Below the pieces are notes generated by a model. It saw nothing but the letters and a program-made list of their open reading frames with translations, was not told the DNA's origin and searched no databases. This document shows positions 6,693 to 10,267 of a stretch of DNA of 10,267 bases, in pieces (the stretch's first letter is position 1; each line of letters begins with the position of its first letter). The translations under genes were made by a program, and so were the position numbers. Source of the DNA: Phycisphaerae bacterium (lineage in GTDB: Bacteria > Planctomycetota > Phycisphaerae > UBA1845); contig BQJS01000172.1 of the NCBI GenBank assembly GCA_021604825.1, positions 1 to 10,267 of the forward strand. Direction: 5' to 3'.

Positions 6693-7514
6693 ATGCGCAT
6701 GACCGAGAACTCGCAAACAATTGAAGACGAAGGCCTGCGCTGCCCAGATTGCGATTACAACCTGACGGGTTTGACGGACGAGGTTTGCCCGGAGTGCGGT
6801 GAGGGTTTCAGCCGACAACAACTGCTTGACGAGTTGGCCGGCGTCGTTGCACCGATTCCGATTTGGAGTCGTCGCGATCAGATTGGATTCCTGAGTGCTT
6901 TCGGGCTAACCGTCATTACCATTCTGTTCACGCCCGTTGCGTTTGCGCGATCGTTTCCTAAGAACGCTGATCCGCGCGAAGCAGCTCTTTTTTCACGTTG
7001 GTGTTTGGCTATTGCGGCTGTTATTGCGATCGCACCTTACCTGGTCGAGGGCATCGAGGAGGCAATAATCTCGATCGTAGCAGTCGCAGCCGTTGTGATT
7101 GGTGTACTCACATGCGAACTTACGATTGCCGGTGTCATATTTGCGGCACTCCCTCGAAGTGAAAAATCGGGAACGCCGGATGCCTATTCACAGAGTCTTG
7201 CGGTCATCCGGATGACCAGAGCGTTTCTGATCATGTCCGCGCTCTTCATCTGCGTGGCTCGCGTATACGGACTCCGCGCCTCCGAACTGATTTACCCCGG
7301 GAATACGCATTTATATACAGGGTTTCTGATTATCGTCGGCTATTGGTGGTTGTGCATTACTTGCATGTCGTATGCCTTGCGAAAGACAATGACCTGCGTT
7401 GTGTTGTCCGCTATCCTTGTCCCGATCATTGTCGCGTTTAGTTGCTTTATGGGCTTTGTGGTGTTCTTCCTTCTGGGCAACTTTGTAAGTCGCGTGTTTC
7501 GCTTGGGAATGTAA
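6693..7514 (+). CDS. ZR5: zinc-ribbon, multi-pass membrane protein (last of five)
   Basis: A 273-residue paralog. The ribbon is CPDCDYNLTGL...CPECGEGF (Cys 17, 20, 32, 35), followed by PIPIW (54-58), SRWCLAIA with Cys104 in helix 1, Cys141-Glu142 in helix 2, VIRMTRAFL (171-179) and GYWWLCITC (Cys221/Cys224). After helix 4 the usual TYRKS is degraded to YALRKT. Hydrophobic segments match those of the other copies, so about five helices. Two ATGs, 6693 and 6699, can start it; both follow directly on the inverted-repeat element, which leaves no room for a native Shine-Dalgarno site. The gene is bracketed by inverted copies of the palindromic repeat (6619-6642 and 7620-7643), so it may be expressed apart from ZR1-4. 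Function unknown. Confidence 0.85.
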   Translation: MRMTENSQTIEDEGLRCPDCDYNLTGLTDEVCPECGEGFSRQQLLDELAGVVAPIPIWSRRDQIGFLSAFGLTVITILFTPVAFARSFPKNADPREAALFSRWCLAIAAVIAIAPYLVEGIEEAIISIVAVAAVVIGVLTCELTIAGVIFAALPRSEKSGTPDAYSQSLAVIRMTRAFLIMSALFICVARVYGLRASELIYPGNTHLYTGFLIIVGYWWLCITCMSYALRKTMTCVVLSAILVPIIVAFSCFMGFVVFFLLGNFVSRVFRLGM

Positions 7515-7619
7515 CACGCTGTCGCCTTCTCCCTGAGCGCACAGTTTCGACTGGACCGCACTGAGTGACTCACTTACGATGCCGTCGCTTTGGTTTTCGG
7601 TGATTTGCTGCCCGCATAA

Positions 7620-7643
7620 CAGGTGCGGCGAGCCGCACCCTAC
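7620..7643. repeat. Third copy of the GTAGGGTGCGG palindromic repeat
   Basis: This 24-bp unit has a perfect hairpin, GGTGCGG-CGAG-CCGCACC, and ends in CCCTAC. It has the same orientation as the right arm of the 6619-6691 element (22 of 24 identical) and is an inverted match to the left arm (also 22 of 24). It lies alone, 24 bp upstream of the probable symporter start. The rest of the 153-bp gap between ZR5 and the symporter shows no convincing promoter or terminator, only an 11-bp TGAGTGACTCA palindrome at 7562-7572 of no evident meaning. Confidence 0.85.
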
Positions 7644-7657
7644 ACTTTGCTGCGTTC

Positions 7658-7661
7658 GGAG
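7658..7661 (+). promoter_or_regulatory. Shine-Dalgarno site that decides the symporter start
   Basis: GGAG lies 6 bases before the TTG at 7668, a good spacing. It supports TTG 7668 over the upstream in-frame GTG at 7623, which lies inside the palindromic repeat and has no ribosome binding site. Confidence 0.55.
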
Positions 7662-7667
7662 AACGAT

Positions 7668-8993
7668 TTGAACCGCGACTGGTTATTGACCATCTTGATT
7701 TTGCTTGGTCTGGTGGCTGGCATTGTGGTTGGCGAGATGATTTATGACGCCAGTTTCGATGCGAACGACCCGACGGCGGTTCACGCCCATGCCGGGGCGC
7801 TGGACATTTTTGAGTTCATTGGCGCTTCGGTGTTCATGGGCCTGCTCAAAATGCTGATCATTCCGCTGGTGGCGTCGAGCGTCATTGTCGGCGTGACCAG
7901 TGTTGGCGATTTTTCGCGACTTGGGCGGATCGGCGCGGCGACGCTCTTCTACTACTTCGTCACGATGCTGATCGCCGTCATCATCGGGCTGGTCATCGTG
8001 ACCACCATCCGCCCCGGCGACGACTTGGCCAAGACCGCCAACATCGCCCAGATGATGCAGGAGCAGCAGACCGAAAGCCTCCGCGAAATCACCGATCGCG
8101 GTGAAGTGATGGCCGAAGCAGGCATCATGGCCGCCGTCCGCAACCTCGTCGGGCAGATGATCCCCACCAACATCGTCGAAGCGATGGCCAAGGGGCAGCC
8201 GCTCGGCGTCATTTGCTTTTCGATCTTCTTTGCCGTCATCGTGACGACGCTAGGTGAGAAGGGCCGGATCATCGTTGAATTCTTCTCGGCCGTCTTTGAA
8301 GTGCTGATGCGGATGGTCGTCGCGGTCATGTGGTTGGCACCGGTTGGTGTGTTCGCCCTGCTCGCGTGGACCATTGGCCGCATCGGGCTGGAGGTCTTCG
8401 TTGGACCGGCTGGCAAGTTCATCATCGGATCGCTTATCGGGATCGGCATTCACGCCCTGATCGTATTACCGCTGATCCTCTGGATCTTTGGAAAGACCAA
8501 CCCGTTTCGATATATGTTCCAGATTCGCCAAGCCCTTCTCACCGCGCTGGCAACGGACTCATCATCAGCGACGCTTCCGGTGACGATCGAATGTGCTACC
8601 GAATACGGCGGCGTCGGTAAGGAGACGGCTGGCTTCGTGCTGCCGCTGGGCTCGACGATCAACATGGACGGGACAGCCCTCTACGAAGCGGTGGCGGCGG
8701 TCTTCTTGGCGCAGGCCTTTGGCGTGGAACTGTCGATGACGCAACTGATCATCGTCGCAGTCACAGCCACCCTGGCAGCGGTCGGAGCGGCGGGCATCCC
8801 CAGCGCGGGTTTGGTCACGCTCGTAATCGTCATCGATTCGGTCAATGGTAGCCTCGGAACAAACGCGATTCCAGTGGCGGGCATCGGGCTTATCCTCGGG
8901 TTCGATCGCATCGTGGATATGTTCCGCACGGTGGCGAACGTCTGGGGCGATGCCGTCGGGGCGAAGATCATCGACCGGCTGGCGCACGATTAA
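7668..8993 (+). CDS. Dicarboxylate/amino acid:cation symporter (SLC1/DAACS family), probably glutamate/aspartate
   Basis: A 441-residue inner-membrane carrier, normal length for the GltP/GltPh family. Counting from TTG 7668, the re-entrant hairpin 1 serine motif SSSATLP is at 298-304, the cation-site NMDGT at 332-336 and the hairpin 2 segment AAGIPSAG at about 374-381. Helix 8 reads LGFDRIVDMFRTVANVWGD: Asp417, Arg420, Thr421, Asn424 and Asp428 align with GltPh Asp394, Arg397, Thr398, Asn401 and Asp405. Arg397 binds the side-chain carboxylate and Asp394 the amino group, so an acidic amino acid is favoured over a C4-dicarboxylate (DctA proteins lack the Asp). Coupling to sodium or protons cannot be read with certainty. 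Starting at GTG 7623 would add 15 residues encoded largely by the palindromic repeat; I reject that. The gene may be read through from the ZR array or have its own promoter. Confidence 0.93.
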   Translation: MNRDWLLTILILLGLVAGIVVGEMIYDASFDANDPTAVHAHAGALDIFEFIGASVFMGLLKMLIIPLVASSVIVGVTSVGDFSRLGRIGAATLFYYFVTMLIAVIIGLVIVTTIRPGDDLAKTANIAQMMQEQQTESLREITDRGEVMAEAGIMAAVRNLVGQMIPTNIVEAMAKGQPLGVICFSIFFAVIVTTLGEKGRIIVEFFSAVFEVLMRMVVAVMWLAPVGVFALLAWTIGRIGLEVFVGPAGKFIIGSLIGIGIHALIVLPLILWIFGKTNPFRYMFQIRQALLTALATDSSSATLPVTIECATEYGGVGKETAGFVLPLGSTINMDGTALYEAVAAVFLAQAFGVELSMTQLIIVAVTATLAAVGAAGIPSAGLVTLVIVIDSVNGSLGTNAIPVAGIGLILGFDRIVDMFRTVANVWGDAVGAKIIDRLAHD

Positions 8994-9184
8994 CCCACGC
9001 AGCGTTGGCTGTGAAATCCTCCACGCCAACGATTGCGGGTTATTAATGGCGTACTGGGAATTATTGAAGAAAACCGGATAATGCATCCGTACTCAATGGG
9101 GCGTATCATACTGGTGCGCTTGGTACGGTCCGGCTTGATTGCTTCAAACCCGCCGACGATCGCAATGCCGAGTAACCGGAATCC

Positions 9185-9191
9185 AAGGAGG
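9185..9191 (+). promoter_or_regulatory. Strong Shine-Dalgarno AAGGAGG upstream of pseB
   Basis: AAGGAGG is a near-perfect anti-16S match and the strongest such site in the window. Eight bases later an in-frame ATC (9200) begins a protein that matches the expected PseB N-terminus, whereas the first canonical start, GTG 9227, is 35 bases away. The rest of the 206-bp gap 8994-9199 holds no gene that I can support and no clear promoter or intrinsic terminator. Confidence 0.65.
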
Positions 9192-9199
9192 GATTCGTC

Positions 9200-10174
9200 A
9201 TCGATTGGTCATCTTCAACAATCCTCGTGACCGGTGGGACCGGTTCCTTCGGGCAACGCTTCGCCGAAATTGTCCTCCGCGAGCAAAATCCGACCAAGCT
9301 CATTGTCTACAGCCGCGATGAGTGGAAGCAGCACGAAATGCGCACACGATTCGCGCAAGACAACATTCGCTACTTCATCGGCGACGTCCGCGACATGCCA
9401 CGACTTCGCCGGGCGATGAAGCACGTTGACATCGTCGTTCACGCAGCCGCCCTCAAACAAGTGCCGGCGTGCGAATACAACCCGATCGAAGCCGTCAACA
9501 CCAATATCAACGGCACGAAAAACGTCATCGATGCGGCGCTCGATTGCGGCGTCAAACAGGTTCTTTTTCTCAGTACCGACAAAGCCACTGCACCCGTCAA
9601 TATTTACGGCGCGACCAAACTCGTCGCCGAGAAACTCATCGTCCAAGCCAACGCCTACAGCAGCGGTGAAGATCGCACGCGATTCTCGGCTGTTCGCTAC
9701 GGCAACGTGTTCGGCAGTCGGGGAAGTGTCATCTCATTGTTCGAACGGCAACGAAAAGAAGGCGTTGTCACCGTCACCGATGATCGCATGACGCGTTTTT
9801 GGATCACCGTGGAGCAAGGCGTACGTTTCGTGGCGTCGGTGATCGAACACATGCAGGGTGGCGAGGTGTTCGTGCCGAAGTTGCCGGCGGTCCGCATTGC
9901 CGACTTGGCAAGGGCGATGGCCCCCGACTGCGAAGTCAAGATCATCGGTATCCGCCCCGGAGAGAAACTTCACGAGTCGCTGATCTCGGTGGACGAAGCG
10001 CCGTTTACGATTGATATGGGCGACCGTTTCATCCTCTTGCCCGCGCAGCCAACCGGCGGGGCTCAAGCTTGGATTGAGAAAGGCCGCCGCGCTCAGGAAG
10101 GTTTCAGTTACAGCAGTGAACGAATAGAGAACTATTTGCCCGTCGATGAAATCATCCACCGATTGCAAAAGTAA
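9200..10174 (+). CDS. pseB: UDP-N-acetylglucosamine 4,6-dehydratase (inverting), PseB
   Basis: A short-chain dehydrogenase/reductase of the extended type, 324 residues from ATC 9200. It converts UDP-GlcNAc to UDP-2-acetamido-2,6-dideoxy-beta-L-arabino-hex-4-ulose, the first step of pseudaminic acid synthesis, in the cytoplasm with bound NADP. The NAD(P)-binding TGGTGSFG lies at about 11-18, followed by YSRDEWKQHEM, the HAAALKQVPACEYNP block, the catalytic STDKA (Thr-Asp-Lys at about 126-128) and the Tyr136/Lys140 pair in YGATK. DDRMTRFWIT and GIRPGEKLHE are also characteristic of PseB/FlaA1 rather than of retaining dehydratases. There is an in-frame TAA at 9173 and no ATG, GTG or TTG between it and GTG 9227. 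Starting at 9227 would cut away most of the first beta strand (STILV), and the strong ribosome site points to ATC 9200, so I chose that; a conservative caller would give 9227. It overlaps the next gene by 29 bp. Confidence 0.92.
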   Translation: MDWSSSTILVTGGTGSFGQRFAEIVLREQNPTKLIVYSRDEWKQHEMRTRFAQDNIRYFIGDVRDMPRLRRAMKHVDIVVHAAALKQVPACEYNPIEAVNTNINGTKNVIDAALDCGVKQVLFLSTDKATAPVNIYGATKLVAEKLIVQANAYSSGEDRTRFSAVRYGNVFGSRGSVISLFERQRKEGVVTVTDDRMTRFWITVEQGVRFVASVIEHMQGGEVFVPKLPAVRIADLARAMAPDCEVKIIGIRPGEKLHESLISVDEAPFTIDMGDRFILLPAQPTGGAQAWIEKGRRAQEGFSYSSERIENYLPVDEIIHRLQK

Positions 10175-10267
10175 AACGCTGGCCATCAATGGCGGCGAAC
10201 CCGTGCGAACGTCCATGTTGCCTTATGGTCAGCAGTGGATCGACGAGGATGATATCGCTGCGGTGAT
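10146..10267 (+). CDS. pseC: PseC-like DegT/DnrJ/EryC1 aminotransferase (3' end cut by window)
   Basis: Only the first 40 codons are visible. From ATG 10146 the protein reads MKSSTDCKSKTLAINGGEPV and then RTSMLPYGQQWIDEDDIAAV. The LAINGGxPVR and LPYGxQWIDEDDI pattern is the N-terminus of PLP-dependent sugar aminotransferases of the DegT/DnrJ/EryC1 family, and placement directly after pseB makes the PseC activity likely: transfer of an amino group from glutamate to the C4 keto sugar made by PseB. The catalytic lysine region is outside the window. The gene starts 29 bp inside pseB in another frame, a sign of translational coupling. The assignment as PseC rather than another sugar aminotransferase rests on context. 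Confidence 0.8.
   Translation, partial: MKSSTDCKSKTLAINGGEPVRTSMLPYGQQWIDEDDIAAV

Noticed and set aside
6619..7643. CRISPR array suggested by three similar palindromic repeats
   Set aside because: Only three copies, in mixed orientation, with unequal spacing (25 bp and about 930 bp including a gene) and no cas genes.
7623..7667. In-frame GTG start giving a 15-residue longer symporter N-terminus
   Set aside because: The extension is encoded mostly by the palindromic repeat, has no ribosome site and does not resemble SLC1 N-termini, while GGAG six bases before TTG 7668 fits well.
7952..8449. 165-codon open frame antisense to the symporter
   Set aside because: It is low-complexity Thr/Ser/Met/Pro translation, the usual shadow of a hydrophobic G+C-rich gene; no domain is recognisable.
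8996..9020. Possible terminator hairpin after the symporter (CACGCAGC...GCTGTG)
   Set aside because: The stem is about six pairs with a two-base bulge and there is no T-run after it.
8565..9086. 173-codon minus-strand open frame across the end of the symporter and the gap after it
   Set aside because: Mostly antisense to the conserved symporter end, Arg/Asp/His-rich with no family pattern, so an artefact of codon composition.
9060..9110. Promoter-like boxes (GATAAT, TATCAT) upstream of pseB
   Set aside because: No acceptable -35 sequence lies 16-18 bp before either box.

Overview
The window looks like a chromosomal piece of a planctomycete, most likely of the Phycisphaerae type. I infer this from the tandem proteins that open with a CPxC-x-YNLTGL...CPECG zinc ribbon (close variants of this ribbon are, from general knowledge, very abundant in that phylum), the moderately high G+C, the frequent TTG starts and the weak or absent Shine-Dalgarno sites. 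No rRNA or other taxonomic marker is present, so this is inference.

Layout. (1) Positions 1-1040, plus strand: the 3' part of a family 2 glycosyltransferase cut by the window edge, fused to a Rossmann-like C-terminal domain. (2) Positions 918-2982, minus strand: a two-gene unit, a 12-helix MFS exporter followed 13 bp later by an AIM24/TIGR00266 protein, whose 3' end overlaps the glycosyltransferase tail to tail by 123 bp. (3) Positions 3183-7514, plus strand: five consecutive paralogous genes, here called ZR1 to ZR5, each encoding an N-terminal four-cysteine zinc ribbon and a polytopic membrane domain. (4) Positions 7668-8993: a sodium/proton-coupled acidic amino acid symporter of the SLC1 (DAACS) family. 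(5) Positions 9200-10267: pseB (UDP-GlcNAc 4,6-dehydratase, inverting) and the start of a pseC-type aminotransferase overlapping it by 29 bp, the first two steps of pseudaminic acid synthesis.

The most distinctive content is the five-gene ZR array. The copies have diverged at many synonymous sites but keep the ribbon, a PIPIW linker, an R-x-TR motif and a set of membrane cysteines (one in helix 1, a Cys-Glu pair in helix 2, a YWWxCxxC in helix 4). ZR3 has lost the helix-4 pair. A short family of GTAGGGTGCGG...CCGCACC palindromes lies on both sides of ZR5, and a perfect 20-bp tandem duplication covers the ZR4 stop codon. To the eye the array has less G+C than the symporter and pseB genes.

The two ends (glycosyltransferase at the left, pseB/pseC at the right) suggest a neighbourhood devoted to surface sugar or flagellin glycan synthesis. 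The AIM24/MFS unit, the ZR array and the symporter lie between them and have no obvious biochemical tie to it.
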